Below, piece by piece: positions 16,607 through 25,338 of a DNA stretch of 35,370 bases. Source of the stretch: an uncultured Chromatiales bacterium. Lineage in GTDB: Bacteria > Pseudomonadota > Gammaproteobacteria > Steroidobacterales > BM003. Below the pieces are notes generated by a model that saw only the letters and a program-made list of their open reading frames with translations, made no database searches and was not told the DNA's origin. The stretch covers positions 1 through 35,370 of the forward strand of contig CAKZML010000261.1 of assembly GCA_937128475.1 (NCBI GenBank), written 5' to 3'. The position numbers were made by a program, and so were the translations under genes. Within the stretch, counting starts at the first letter, position 1. Every line of letters begins with the position of its first letter.

Positions 16607-17872
16607 CTAGGTTTTCTCCGGTACCAGGCTGAAGGTCATCCCGGCGTTTTCGCACAGCCGGTCGATCAGTTGCTGGCCCATGGCGGCCGCCGGGGTCCAG
16701 AATCCGCCTGCCATGCCCAGCGGCTGGCTGTCACGGGCCAGGCAGACCGCGCTTTCTCCCAGCATCTTGCAGGTGGCGCCATAGCCCGGGTCTCGATCTG
16801 CGGTCACCCTGGCTGTCAGGTTGATGTCGTCATTTTCCGGGTGATGGGCAACCAGCACGATGTCGAAACTGCCGTGCTCGCGTTCTTGCTCATTGGGGCC
16901 CTCGCCGGGCTGGGGCAGGAAGAACTTGTTCAGCAAGGCCCGGGTGGGCGGTATCGCGGCCAGTCCCATGAAGCCTCCCAGGGAGGCGGTCAACATAGTG
17001 GCCCGGGTGAGTCCGAGTGCACCGCGGCCGGTCATCATGGCCTCGCTGTAGCGGAAATTCTTGCCGTAGGCGTACCCGAGCAACACGTTCGATCGGCGCA
17101 CGATCTTGGTGTTGATGTTGGCCATGATGAATGGCGCGATCCATGACTTGACGTCCTCGTCATAGCGAGGGGCCTTGGGGTCGGTGGGAGGCGGACCTTT
17201 TTGCTCACCCACCGGGTTCAGGGAGTAGGGGTGGCCCAGGGCCCGGCGCACTGCCTTGTCGCTGGCGCCGGCCTCAAAGGCTGCCAGCATGCTGGCAGCT
17301 GTGCCGCCACTGAACTTGCCCTTCATGCGGCGGACCCGCATGGCCACTTCCGAGGCGGCCACGCCGTGCTGTTCCTGCATGGCCTGCTGGACGAAGAAGG
17401 TTCCCAGGTCCGAGGGCAGGCTGTCGAAGCCGCAACAATTTACGATGCGAGCACCGCTTTTCTTTGCCGCTTTTTCGTTTGCATCCAGCATGGCGCGTAT
17501 CCAGTGGGCCTCGCCGGTGATGTCGCAATAGTCGGTGCCATGTTCGGCACAGGCGGCGACCAGTTCGCTGCCATACTTGGCAAACGGCCCTACGGTGGAG
17601 CACACCACCGCGGTGCGCTTTACCAGCTCTTTCAGTGACTCGGCGTCATGGCTGTCTGCCACGATCATGGGCAGCTTTGCTGCCGCCTTGCCCAGTGAGG
17701 CGCGAATTTCCTTGAGGCGAGATTCGCTGCGGCCGCCAATTGCCCAGCGCAGGTCTTTACCCACGCCATAGTGTTCGGCCAGGTAGCCGGCCACCAGCCT
17801 GCCGGTGAAGCCTGTGGCGCCCCAGACGACGACCTCGAATTCACGTTTCCTTGTGTTACTGGACTCGGTCAT
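16607..17872 (-). CDS. Saccharopine-dehydrogenase-like NADP-binding oxidoreductase (trans-acting enoyl reductase type)
   Basis: The protein has 421 residues, with a Rossmann start VVVWGATGFTGRLVAGYLAE (14-33) and GGRSESRLKEIRASLG. Next comes VVCSTVGPFAKYGSELVAAC, then YCDITGEAHWIR and NCCGFDSLPSDLGTFF. These are typical of the saccharopine-dehydrogenase-like/trans-acting enoyl reductase family rather than of true lysine-pathway enzymes. Members occur in bacteria and as lipid-droplet-associated SCCPDH in animals; the physiological reaction is usually unknown. A hydrophobic segment near residues 285-310 (TMLTASLGGFMGLAA) could touch membranes. The C-terminal part carries a conserved GYGATCKMLGESA stretch. 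It is transcribed in the same direction as the fusion gene at 17930, with 57 nt between them. Confidence 0.84.
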   Translation of the reverse strand: MTESSNTRKREFEVVVWGATGFTGRLVAGYLAEHYGVGKDLRWAIGGRSESRLKEIRASLGKAAAKLPMIVADSHDAESLKELVKRTAVVCSTVGPFAKYGSELVAACAEHGTDYCDITGEAHWIRAMLDANEKAAKKSGARIVNCCGFDSLPSDLGTFFVQQAMQEQHGVAASEVAMRVRRMKGKFSGGTAASMLAAFEAGASDKAVRRALGHPYSLNPVGEQKGPPPTDPKAPRYDEDVKSWIAPFIMANINTKIVRRSNVLLGYAYGKNFRYSEAMMTGRGALGLTRATMLTASLGGFMGLAAIPPTRALLNKFFLPQPGEGPNEQEREHGSFDIVLVAHHPENDDINLTARVTADRDPGYGATCKMLGESAVCLARDSQPLGMAGGFWTPAAAMGQQLIDRLCENAGMTFSLVPEKT

Positions 17873-17929
17873 AAAATTGTTTCCTTAACAGATTCGGTGG
17901 TTGTTCCGGGATTACGGTGGAGGGGGTGA

Positions 17930-20299
17930 TCATTCTAGTTCACCCAGGGCCTGTTCAAGGGTATTTATTAAAAGATCGGCATGGCTCCGGGCGAATACCA
18001 TTGGCGGGCGAAGTTTCAACACATTGTCCCGGGTTCCGGTTCGGCCGATAAATATCCCCAGTTCCTTGAGCCGATTAATTACCTGGGTGGTTTTTTCGAC
18101 GGCGGGTGTACGCAGATCACGATCGCTCACCAGTTCCACGCCGTTGAATAAACCAGCGCCGCGAACGTCTCCGATCAATGGGTGGCGTTGCATGAGTTGG
18201 CGTAGTCCTGTTCGCAGGTATTCGCCGGTTTCCCTTGCGTGCTCCAGCAGGTTTTCCCGCTGGATGATGCGCAGTACTGCCAGTGCCGCGGCACAGGAGA
18301 CAGGGTTTCCGCCGAAGGTGTTGAAGTAGTGGCGCTGGGTTGCAAATTTCGCTGCGATTTCCGGGGTTGTGACCACCGCTGCAATGGGGTGACCGTTACC
18401 CATGGGCTTGCCCAGGGTGACGATGTCGGGGGTTACATCGTCATGGGCGAAGCCCCACATATGATCGCCGGTGCGACCGAAACCGGACTGCACCTCGTCA
18501 GCGATGCACAGGCCTCCCGCGGCCCGCACTTTTGCGTAGACCGCTTTAAGGTAGCCCGGCGGGGGTGCGAAAATGCCTTCGCTGCTGAAAATATTATCGA
18601 ATATGACGCAGGCAGTGCCTTGCTCCCTGGCTTCCAGGTTGGCGATGGCCTCGTCCACGTGGGCAGCGTATTTAGGGATGCTTTCGGCACCGCGATACAT
18701 TCCGCCGTAGATATCGGGTCCGGGGATGGTTTCCAGCCAGGACTCACGCATCTCGACCGGGCAATCTTCGGGTGACATCTGGAACACCGCCGTGGTCGTT
18801 CCGTGATAGGCATTGGCCGCCACGATGCAGCCACGATGACCGCTGTTGGCCCTGGCGATTTGCAAGGCAAGGTCGTTGGCTTCACTGCCACTGCAGGCGA
18901 AAAAGCACACGCTGAGCTCACCGGGCAGGGTGTCTGTGATGCGCTCGGATAATTCCACGATGTTGTTATGCAGGTAGCGGGTGTTGGTATTCAGGGTCCG
19001 GGCCTGGGCGGCGATGGCGGCGGCCACTTCCGGGTGGGAATGACCCACGTGAGCCACGTTGTTGTAGGTATCCAGGTAGCGATTGCCCTGGCTGTCGAAT
19101 AACCAGACTCCCTCGCCCCGGACCACGTGCACGGGCTGCTCGTAAAACAGTCGCAGGGCGGGCCCCAGTGCCTTGCGACGTCGCTGCAGCAAGGACTGGT
19201 ATTGCTCCGGGGTTTCCTCGCCCGGCACGGGCAGGTCCCGGTCCGGCAGGCCGGCGGCGCTCAGCAGGGCCCGGGTCATGTCGTCGCGATCAATCTTGTC
19301 CAGGGCTTCCAGCGCCTGCCAGGTGGAGGGGAAGTCGCCCAGGATGTATTCGCGATTCTCCGGGTGTTCTCCTGCGCGCCATTGGGAAATGGTGGCTGAC
19401 ATGGCGATGCGGCTGGCAATCAGCCCTGGCAGCAAGGCTATCTCGTCCTCTTCCAGCGGGTTAATCGCCTGGTAGGCGCTGAGCATGTCGCAGACCGCGG
19501 CAACCGGGTCATCCACCCGGAATACCTGGTAGGCAGCAGCCACCGCCAGGTCGGTGATCAGCGGCGCCTGCAGCATGTCGCCAAAATCGATCATGCCTGC
19601 CAGCTGGTCAGGGTTGTCCTTGCTGACGATCACATTGGCGGGGTTCATGTCGTTGTGAATGACCTGGGCGCGCAAGGTGTGCAGCTTTGATTGAATGTGC
19701 GCTTCGAAATAATCCAGGGCCTTTTCTATCAGTGCCCGGTGCCGGGGCTCGGCCACATGATGCAGGTGGGTCCTGATTTCCAGGGTGTTTTTCACATCCC
19801 AGAGCAGGTCATGGCCCGCGGCTGGATGAAAGTATCCCTGCATTGCCCGGTTCAGGCGCGCCAGGAAGCGCCCCATATCCCGACGCAAGGCAGGGCTGGT
19901 GTTGCCGTGGCCTCGCTCGGAAAGGGGCACGCCCTCAAGGTAGGTCACCACCCGGAGCAAATAGGTTGTGCCATCGTGTTCATGGGTGCGTACGATTTTG
20001 TTATCGAGACTGCGCACCAGGCGGGGCAGGGCGAGTTCCGGATCACAGCTGCCGGCATGTTCCAGGGCGCTACTTTGAAATTCCAGGACGCTTGCCGACT
20101 CGGCTGGATTGGCGATCTTGAGAACAAACTTCCGACCGTCCCGGCCGCGCAGCCGAAAATTCTGATCACGCTCACTAACCAGCGGTTCGGCCACGGCGTC
20201 TATGCCAAAGTATTCACTGGCCATTTGTTGTGCTTGTTCCGTACTGAAGTCCGGGGCAGGAGTTTCCAGAACCGGGAAAGAGGGCGTGTATTCAGACAT
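17930..20299 (-). CDS. Fused APH-type kinase and class III PLP phospho-lyase/aminotransferase
   Basis: The start is the ATG at 20299, with GGAAG about 9 nt upstream. The fused protein has 789 residues. Residues 25-345 are an aminoglycoside-phosphotransferase/hydroxylysine-kinase-like domain with Brenner motif HNDMNPANV (215-223) and DFGD (238-241). Residues 370-789 are a class III aminotransferase with CSGSEAND (469-476), PLP-ring Asp601 in IADEVQSGFGRTG and PLP lysine 631 in TLGKPMGNGHP. In animals the separate counterparts are hydroxylysine kinase and the AGXT2L phospho-lyases, which eliminate phosphate from phosphohydroxylysine or phosphoethanolamine. A kinase-lyase fusion would phosphorylate an amino alcohol and then release ammonia and phosphate. 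Many bacterial versions carry a peptidase M23-like middle domain, which is missing here. The exact substrate is unknown. Confidence 0.88.
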   Translation of the reverse strand: MSEYTPSFPVLETPAPDFSTEQAQQMASEYFGIDAVAEPLVSERDQNFRLRGRDGRKFVLKIANPAESASVLEFQSSALEHAGSCDPELALPRLVRSLDNKIVRTHEHDGTTYLLRVVTYLEGVPLSERGHGNTSPALRRDMGRFLARLNRAMQGYFHPAAGHDLLWDVKNTLEIRTHLHHVAEPRHRALIEKALDYFEAHIQSKLHTLRAQVIHNDMNPANVIVSKDNPDQLAGMIDFGDMLQAPLITDLAVAAAYQVFRVDDPVAAVCDMLSAYQAINPLEEDEIALLPGLIASRIAMSATISQWRAGEHPENREYILGDFPSTWQALEALDKIDRDDMTRALLSAAGLPDRDLPVPGEETPEQYQSLLQRRRKALGPALRLFYEQPVHVVRGEGVWLFDSQGNRYLDTYNNVAHVGHSHPEVAAAIAAQARTLNTNTRYLHNNIVELSERITDTLPGELSVCFFACSGSEANDLALQIARANSGHRGCIVAANAYHGTTTAVFQMSPEDCPVEMRESWLETIPGPDIYGGMYRGAESIPKYAAHVDEAIANLEAREQGTACVIFDNIFSSEGIFAPPPGYLKAVYAKVRAAGGLCIADEVQSGFGRTGDHMWGFAHDDVTPDIVTLGKPMGNGHPIAAVVTTPEIAAKFATQRHYFNTFGGNPVSCAAALAVLRIIQRENLLEHARETGEYLRTGLRQLMQRHPLIGDVRGAGLFNGVELVSDRDLRTPAVEKTTQVINRLKELGIFIGRTGTRDNVLKLRPPMVFARSHADLLINTLEQALGELE

Positions 20300-20365
20300 C
20301 AGTGAGCTTCCGGGCAAAATGGCAGTGTAGCGGAGCATCGGGTGCGACAACAGATTTGAAGAGCC

Positions 20366-20371
20366 TATAAT
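20366..20371 (+). promoter_or_regulatory. Candidate -10 element of the arsenic operon
   Basis: A perfect TATAAT lies 65 nt before the arsC GTG start. No good -35 is visible at 17 nt, so an activator may be needed. Transcription from it would begin near 20378, downstream of the ATG at 20370. This argues for the GTG start of arsC. Confidence 0.4.
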
Positions 20372-20435
20372 GGGCTGCTTTGATTGTGCCTTGCAAAATC
20401 ATTGTCGGAATAAGAGTTCGCCGAGGAGACAGGGA

Positions 20436-20948
20436 GTGTTGAACGTATTGTTTTTGTGTACCGGGAATTCGGCCCGAAGTGTTCTGGCCGAGGCCCTGAT
20501 GAATCACTGGGGAGCCGGTCGGTTTCGTGCCTACAGCGCAGGCAGCCAACCCACTGGAAAGGTAAATCCCTGTGCCGTGACATTGCTCGCGGAGATGGGC
20601 ATGACGGATTACCAGATGCGCAGCAAGAGCTGGGACGAATTCGCCGGACCTGGCGCCCCCCAAATGGACCTGATCTTTACCGTGTGCGGCAGCGCGGCGG
20701 CTGAAACCTGCCCGGTATGGCCCGGTCACCCGGCGTCCGCTCACTGGGGTACCGAGGATCCGGCTGCGGTGCGCGGCAGTGAGTCCCTCAAGATGGATGC
20801 ATTTAGGCACGCTTTCAGGGTGCTCCAGCACCGGGTGAAGGCCTGCCTAGAGTTACCGGTGGATAACATGACGCCTGACGAGCTCAACCTGGCTTTGTCA
20901 GAGATTGGAACCAGCCTGCCTGATCTGGAAACAGGAAATAACCCGTGA
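20436..20948 (+). CDS. arsC: Arsenate reductase, low-molecular-weight phosphatase type
   Basis: The start chosen is GTG at 20436 with AGGAG 7 nt upstream. The upstream ATG at 20370 would add 22 unrelated residues. The 170-residue enzyme opens with the P-loop VLFLCTGNSARS (nucleophile Cys8, Arg14). It later shows FTVCGSAAAETCPVWPG (Cys84 and Cys92) and the acid loop WGTEDPAAV (Asp108). These cysteines form the disulfide cascade of LMW-PTP-type arsenate reductases. The enzyme reduces arsenate to arsenite in the cytoplasm, recycled by thioredoxin or glutaredoxin. It overlaps the arsenite exporter gene by four bases (GTGA). No arsR gene is beside it. Confidence 0.9.
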   Translation: MLNVLFLCTGNSARSVLAEALMNHWGAGRFRAYSAGSQPTGKVNPCAVTLLAEMGMTDYQMRSKSWDEFAGPGAPQMDLIFTVCGSAAAETCPVWPGHPASAHWGTEDPAAVRGSESLKMDAFRHAFRVLQHRVKACLELPVDNMTPDELNLALSEIGTSLPDLETGNNP

Positions 20949-22027
20949 ATAAGAAGACTGAAGCCCTGGGCAAAGAGCCTGCGAAAATGAGTGTGTTTGA
21001 ACGCTACCTGAGTATCTGGGTCGGCCTTTGCATCGTGGTTGGGGTGGTACTGGGTCACTTTTTGCCGGGGCCGGTTCAGGCCCTGGGAGAAATGAAGATT
21101 GCGGAAGTGAATCTTCCGGTGGCGGTACTGATCTGGCTGATGATTATCCCGATGCTGCTCAAGGTGGACTTCGGGGCGCTGCACACGGTGCGGGAGCATT
21201 GGCGGGGGATAGGCGTAACCGTCTTCGTGAACTGGGCTATCAAGCCGTTCTCCATGGCGCTGCTGGGCTGGTTTTTTATTCGTGGTGTTTTTTCCGAGTA
21301 CCTGCCCGCGGACCAGATAGATTCCTATATCGCCGGATTGATCATTCTCGCCGCGGCGCCATGCACCGCCATGGTGTTTGTCTGGAGCAACTTGTGCGAC
21401 GGTGAGCCCAACTTCACCCTGAGCCAGGTGGCCCTGAACGACACCATTATGGTGTTTGCTTTCGCGCCTATCGTGGGGCTGTTGCTGGGTTTGTCATCCA
21501 TCGTCGTGCCCTGGGATACCTTGCTGCTATCGGTGGTGCTGTACATCGTGGTGCCGGTGGTGATCTCGCAAATCTGGCGCCGTTCGCTGCTGACCAGGGG
21601 CCCCCAGGCACTGCAGTCTGTGCTGGACCGTTTACAGCCCGTGTCGCTGGTGTCCTTGCTGGCAACCCTGGTGCTGTTGTTTGCCTTCCAGGGTGAACAA
21701 ATCGTATCCCAGCCCATGATTATCGTGTTGCTGGCCGTACCCATCACCATCCAGGTGTATTTCAATTCCGGACTGGCTTATCTGCTTAATCGCAAATTCG
21801 GTGTTGCACATTGTGTGGCCGGTCCGTCAGCGCTGATTGGTGCGAGCAATTTCTTCGAACTCGCGGTGGCCGCAGCGATCAGCTTGTTTGGTTTTGAGTC
21901 AGGCGCCGCCCTGGCTACCGTGGTGGGTGTGCTGATCGAAGTGCCGGTGATGTTGTCAGTGGTGTGGATCGTGAATGGCAGCAAGGGCTGGTACGAAAAA
22001 GGCCTGCCGGGACGTTCTGCGTCCTGA
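20945..22027 (+). CDS. arsB: Arsenite efflux permease, Acr3 family
   Basis: The 360-residue inner-membrane protein has ten hydrophobic segments. The GTG start overlaps the arsC stop, and the first 17 residues are polar. The Acr3 hallmark AAPCTAMVFVWS carries the essential transport cysteine (Cys140) in a membrane segment. The C-terminal half has GASNFFELAVAAAISLFG and a conserved Glu in GVLIEVPVM. This is the bile/arsenite/riboflavin-transporter-superfamily Acr3 type and not the unrelated E. coli ArsB, so acr3 is the alternative symbol. It exports arsenite made by ArsC using the proton-motive force. The next gene, a thioredoxin-like protein, converges 2 bp away. Confidence 0.92.
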   Translation: MNKKTEALGKEPAKMSVFERYLSIWVGLCIVVGVVLGHFLPGPVQALGEMKIAEVNLPVAVLIWLMIIPMLLKVDFGALHTVREHWRGIGVTVFVNWAIKPFSMALLGWFFIRGVFSEYLPADQIDSYIAGLIILAAAPCTAMVFVWSNLCDGEPNFTLSQVALNDTIMVFAFAPIVGLLLGLSSIVVPWDTLLLSVVLYIVVPVVISQIWRRSLLTRGPQALQSVLDRLQPVSLVSLLATLVLLFAFQGEQIVSQPMIIVLLAVPITIQVYFNSGLAYLLNRKFGVAHCVAGPSALIGASNFFELAVAAAISLFGFESGAALATVVGVLIEVPVMLSVVWIVNGSKGWYEKGLPGRSAS

Positions 22028-22029
22028 GC

Positions 22030-22338
22030 TTATTCGACGGCCAGTGCTGCCTTGATCGCGCTGGCGATGGAGGCCGGCTCAAGGCTTCCTGCCGGGTAGA
22101 CCCTGCAGCAAGCGGCCTCGCCTTCGGTGGGCCCAAAGAGCTCTGTCCCGTTAACCAGGATGGTAGGTGAGGGATATTTTTCCATGCCTTCGGTGAAATT
22201 TCCGCCGGTGGTGTCAATGTCGACAACAGGGCAGTCCAGGCTCAGCTGATCCAGCGCTTTCTTCAGCGCCGTTCTTGCTGGATCTGCCAGTGGACAGCCT
22301 TTGAAATACACGAATTTGATTTCTGTCTGGTTTGGCAT
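22030..22338 (-). CDS. Small thioredoxin-fold protein next to the arsenic genes
   Basis: The 102-residue soluble protein has a thioredoxin-like beta-alpha-beta start, KFVYFKGCPLADPARTALKK, with a single Cys15 in a GCP turn. The cis-Pro strand reads YPSPTILVNGTELFG, followed by EGEAACCRVYPAG with two adjacent cysteines near residue 77. Proteins with FKGCPhxxxA, SPTILVNG and CRxY occur beside arsenic and mercury genes and resemble glutaredoxin or the alkylmercury-lyase-associated thioredoxin family. It may recycle ArsC or handle thiol-bound metalloid; this is inference from the neighbourhood. It has its own promoter region, shared divergently with the acyl-CoA ligase. Confidence 0.75.
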   Translation of the reverse strand: MPNQTEIKFVYFKGCPLADPARTALKKALDQLSLDCPVVDIDTTGGNFTEGMEKYPSPTILVNGTELFGPTEGEAACCRVYPAGSLEPASIASAIKAALAVE

Positions 22339-22461
22339 AGAGGTTTTTTTTTCGTGCTAAAGTCGATCGGGTGATTATTAACAACCCGGTAAATTAAAAG
22401 AAATGCCGGGAGAAACCAAACTACTACGCGATAGCGGAGAGTTCCAACTGGAGAGTAACAA

Positions 22462-24087
22462 ATGCTAGGGACGATGCAGGATTTTCCACTGACCATCAGG
22501 ATGATTTTCGATTACGGCAGAAAAGCCTATCCGGACAGCAAGGTATTTACCATGACGCCGGAGGGATACCAGGAAATCAGTTATTCGGGGCTTGCCGAGC
22601 GTGCCGGGAAACTGGCTAATGCGCTGGCTGGCCTGGGGATCAAGGAATCGGATCGAGTCGGTACGTTCTGCTGGAACAACCAGGCCCATATGGAGGCCTA
22701 TATGGCCGTGCCCTGCATGGGGGCCGTGCTGCATACCTTGAATCTGCGCCTGTTTCCCGAGCAGCTGGTATTCGTCACCAATGACGCAGAAGACAAAGTG
22801 ATTATCGTGGATGACACGGTGCTGCCCCTGTTAGCCAGGGTGGCATCGCAACTCAAGACCGTTGAAGCCTATGTGGTGGTTGGCCAGGGCGATGCATCGG
22901 CTCTGGAAGGCCATGGCGCACAGGTTCTGCGTTATGAGGAGTTGCTCGCCGGTGTCGAGGCCGACTACGACTGGCCTGACCTGGACGAGCGTGCTGCAGC
23001 AGCCATGTGTTACACCAGCGGTACCACCGGGGACCCCAAGGGCGTGGTGTACTCCCACCGCTCGTCGGTGCTGCATTCCATGGGGATTAACAGTGGAGCG
23101 GTACTCGGGCTGAATGAGCATGACGTGCTGCTGCCGGTGGTTCCCATGTTCCACGCCAATGCCTGGGGCCTGCCCTATGCCGGCTGGATGGTGGGTGCCG
23201 ACTTTGCCATGCCCGATCGCTTCCTGCAGGCCGAGCCCCTGTGCCGGCTGGTCAAGGAGCGCGGGGTGACCATGTCCGGTGCAGTCCCAACGATCTGGAA
23301 TGAAGTGTTGCGCTACGCGGACGCCAATCCGGTGGACTTTTCATCGGTACGCAGTGTGATCTGCGGTGGTGCCGCCTTGCCCCGATCTCTCATCGAGGGT
23401 TTCAGGGACAGGCATGGCGTGGAAATCGTGCAGGGCTGGGGAATGACCGAGACCAGTCCGGTGGCGGCTATTTCCACCCCGCCAAAAAATGTCCCTGAGT
23501 CCGAGCACATTGATTGGCAGGCAATGGCCGGTCAGATCATTGGTGGCGTGGAAATCAGGCTGATGGATGACGATGGGAACGAAGTGCCCTGGGACGGCGA
23601 GTCTACTGGCGAAATGCAGGTGCGGGGTCCCTGGATAACCGGCTCCTATTACCGGGACGCTGATCCGGACAAGTTCGTGGACGGTTGGCTGTGTACCGGA
23701 GATGTCGGGTCCCTGACCCCCAATGGCTATATCCGGATTACTGACCGGGCCAAGGATGTGATCAAGTCCGGTGGAGAGTGGATCTCCTCGGTGGACCTGG
23801 AGAACGTGATCATGTCCCATCCCCAGGTGGTGGAGGCCGCGGTGGTGGGCGTGCCGGATAAGCGCTGGGACGAGCGTCCCCTGGCCTGTGTCGTGCTGGA
23901 AGCCGGTGCGGCCCTGACGCCCGAAGAACTGTCGGCGTTTATATCCGACAAGATCGCCAAGTGGTGGATGCCCGAGCGTTGGTGTTTTATCAGCGAAGTC
24001 CCCAAGACCAGCGTTGGTAAATTCGACAAGAAAGTGTTGCGCGCCCGATATGGTGAGGGCGACCTGGATGTGCACACGTTGGGCTAA
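22462..24087 (+). CDS. Long/medium-chain fatty acid-CoA ligase (AMP-forming)
   Basis: The 541-residue ANL-superfamily enzyme starts at an ATG preceded by GGAGAGTAACAA. It shows core A3 YTSGTTGDPKGVVYSHRS (184-201), A5 GWGMTETSPVAA, A7 WLCTGDVGSL and A8 RITDRAKDVIKSGGEWISS. The catalytic lysine motif near the C-terminus is PKTSVGKFDKKVLR. Its length fits FadD-type or medium-chain acyl-CoA ligases, which activate fatty acids as acyl-AMP and then acyl-CoA for beta-oxidation. Chain length cannot be told from sequence alone. The 5' region (22339-22461) is AT-rich and contains a CGGGT/ACCCG inverted repeat at 22368-22388 of unknown meaning. It is followed by a universal stress protein gene. Confidence 0.9.
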   Translation: MLGTMQDFPLTIRMIFDYGRKAYPDSKVFTMTPEGYQEISYSGLAERAGKLANALAGLGIKESDRVGTFCWNNQAHMEAYMAVPCMGAVLHTLNLRLFPEQLVFVTNDAEDKVIIVDDTVLPLLARVASQLKTVEAYVVVGQGDASALEGHGAQVLRYEELLAGVEADYDWPDLDERAAAAMCYTSGTTGDPKGVVYSHRSSVLHSMGINSGAVLGLNEHDVLLPVVPMFHANAWGLPYAGWMVGADFAMPDRFLQAEPLCRLVKERGVTMSGAVPTIWNEVLRYADANPVDFSSVRSVICGGAALPRSLIEGFRDRHGVEIVQGWGMTETSPVAAISTPPKNVPESEHIDWQAMAGQIIGGVEIRLMDDDGNEVPWDGESTGEMQVRGPWITGSYYRDADPDKFVDGWLCTGDVGSLTPNGYIRITDRAKDVIKSGGEWISSVDLENVIMSHPQVVEAAVVGVPDKRWDERPLACVVLEAGAALTPEELSAFISDKIAKWWMPERWCFISEVPKTSVGKFDKKVLRARYGEGDLDVHTLG

Positions 24088-24210
24088 GCCCTGGTGATAA
24101 GGGCCCGACGGAAAGCCCGTATTCCCAAAGGCCGGCCCCTTGTCTAGAGTGAAAGCCTGGGCTCTGGTGGGGCCGCGTCCTTTGCGCCTTCATTGTTGCG
24201 GGGTAATTCC

Positions 24211-24654
24211 ATGAGTGATTCGGTAATTGTCTTTCCCACTGATTTCTCCAACCAGTCCATGGCGGCTGCCGAGTGGGTAAAGAAGATGGCGGCCCTGGAA
24301 AATGCCCGGATTCACTGCGTTTATTCTATTGAAATGCCCCATTACTACGGGGCGTTCGTGAATTCTGCGGCAATGATGCCCTCGGCCACTGACCTGGAGA
24401 ATTTTGGTCAGCAGCGGATGAAGGAGTTCCTGGGTGAAAACAGCGCCTACTTCAATCCGGAACCTGTGACCGCAGTGCTGGTGGGTAAGCCGGCGATCCA
24501 GATCGTTGACTATGCCCGGGAGCACGAGGCGAAAATGATAATCATGGCTACTCACGGCTACCGGGGAATCAGGCATGCCGTTTTGGGTAGTACAACCGAG
24601 GCGGTATTGCGCGAGGCGGACTGTCCGGTTCTGGTTATTCGCAGTAAAGACTGA
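24211..24654 (+). CDS. Universal stress protein (UspA domain)
   Basis: The ATG at 24211, with GGGG 8-11 nt upstream, gives 147 residues; the TTG 18 nt upstream is unlikely. A UspA fold is clear. The N-terminal strand VIVFPTDFSNQSM is followed by a helix with AAEWVKKMA. A middle strand is VLVGKPAIQIVDYA. The ATP-loop-like stretch ATHGYRGIRHAVLGSTTEAV leads into the C-terminal strand CPVLVIRS. Proteins of this family are single-domain dimers that often bind ATP and accumulate under stress. It lies 123 nt after the ligase gene and may be cotranscribed with it. A GC-rich hairpin follows downstream. Confidence 0.9.
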   Translation: MSDSVIVFPTDFSNQSMAAAEWVKKMAALENARIHCVYSIEMPHYYGAFVNSAAMMPSATDLENFGQQRMKEFLGENSAYFNPEPVTAVLVGKPAIQIVDYAREHEAKMIIMATHGYRGIRHAVLGSTTEAVLREADCPVLVIRSKD

Positions 24655-24938
24655 ATTTTTGGTACTGGCGAAGTCTTCGTAGAGGCCAGTCTGGGCCTTG
24701 CTTCGCCGCCCCCGGTCCGCCGTTCCGGCGGGGGGGAGTCACTCATTCGAACTTATCAATATCAGGCTGATGCTTTAGCCTTAGCGGCCTTGAGTGCATA
24801 AATACAACAGGAACAAGGCGAAAAACTTACTGTTTTTGCAGTGGTTTTCAAAGATTCGCCGCTATGGCTATAGGTATCCGCCACAGTTGACATTAAGGTG
24901 CTCAAATCGAAAACTTCGCACCGTGAGGGGAGAGTATT
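24655..24938. other. Intergenic region before crcB; GC hairpin and possible promoter, no riboswitch recognised
   Basis: A 6-bp stem CCGCCG/CGGCGG with a TTC loop (24717-24731) sits in a G/C-rich patch and may be a weak terminator, but it has no T run. A second loose inverted pair, GGCGAA (24817-24822) and TTCGCC (24855-24860), lies further on. A perfect TTGACA at 24887-24892 could be a -35 with a poor -10 near 24910. I searched for the fluoride riboswitch consensus expected near crcB and did not find it. Confidence 0.4.
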
Positions 24939-25334
24939 TTGAAGACCTTTTTGAGCTTGGCTCCTATAGCCTACGTAGGTGTCGGGGGAATGCTGGGGGC
25001 GATTTGCCGCTACTTGCTATCCCTGGCGGGTCAAGCTCTGGCAATAAGCTTCCCGGCGGGAACCCTGGTATCGAATTTGGCCGGCTGTTTCCTGATCGGT
25101 GTGATCATGCAATTGGTTTTCAAGACGGAGTTGCCTTCAACCGAGATGCGGCTTTTGCTGGCTACCGGTTTTTGTGGGGGCTTTACGACACTTTCCTCCT
25201 TTGTGTACGAGTTGCACGCCTACATGAGCGAGCACGACTATTTTTTGGCCGCGGCGTATATGACCGCGACATTGGTAGGCGCCATGGCATGTTTTTACCT
25301 GGGCATGCTCCTGGTGTCGGCCATTTTGAGGTAG
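24939..25334 (+). CDS. crcB: Fluoride channel CrcB/Fluc
   Basis: The 131-residue membrane protein has four hydrophobic segments. The start is a TTG at 24939 with GAGGGGAGA just upstream; no early in-frame ATG exists. Family signatures are GGMLGAICRYLLS (17-29), the pore asparagine stretch GTLVSNLAGCFLIG and the phenylalanine/threonine stretch TGFCGGFTTLSSFVYE. Fluc proteins form dual-topology dimers that export fluoride. This gene heads a tight array: DUF190 begins 4 nt after its stop and nqrA 18 nt after that. Cotranscription with the sodium pump is therefore likely. No fluoride riboswitch was recognised upstream. Confidence 0.9.
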   Translation: MKTFLSLAPIAYVGVGGMLGAICRYLLSLAGQALAISFPAGTLVSNLAGCFLIGVIMQLVFKTELPSTEMRLLLATGFCGGFTTLSSFVYELHAYMSEHDYFLAAAYMTATLVGAMACFYLGMLLVSAILR

Positions 25335-25338
25335 TTCG

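Noticed and set aside
20370-20435. ATG start for arsC at 20370
   Set aside because: It adds 22 residues unlike the family, lies on top of a likely -10 element, and the GTG at 20436 has a well-spaced AGGAG.
24655-24938. Fluoride riboswitch upstream of crcB
   Set aside because: I found a GGCTGATGC piece near 24762 but not the paired conserved segments and pseudoknot order of the fluoride aptamer. A covariance-model scan would settle it.
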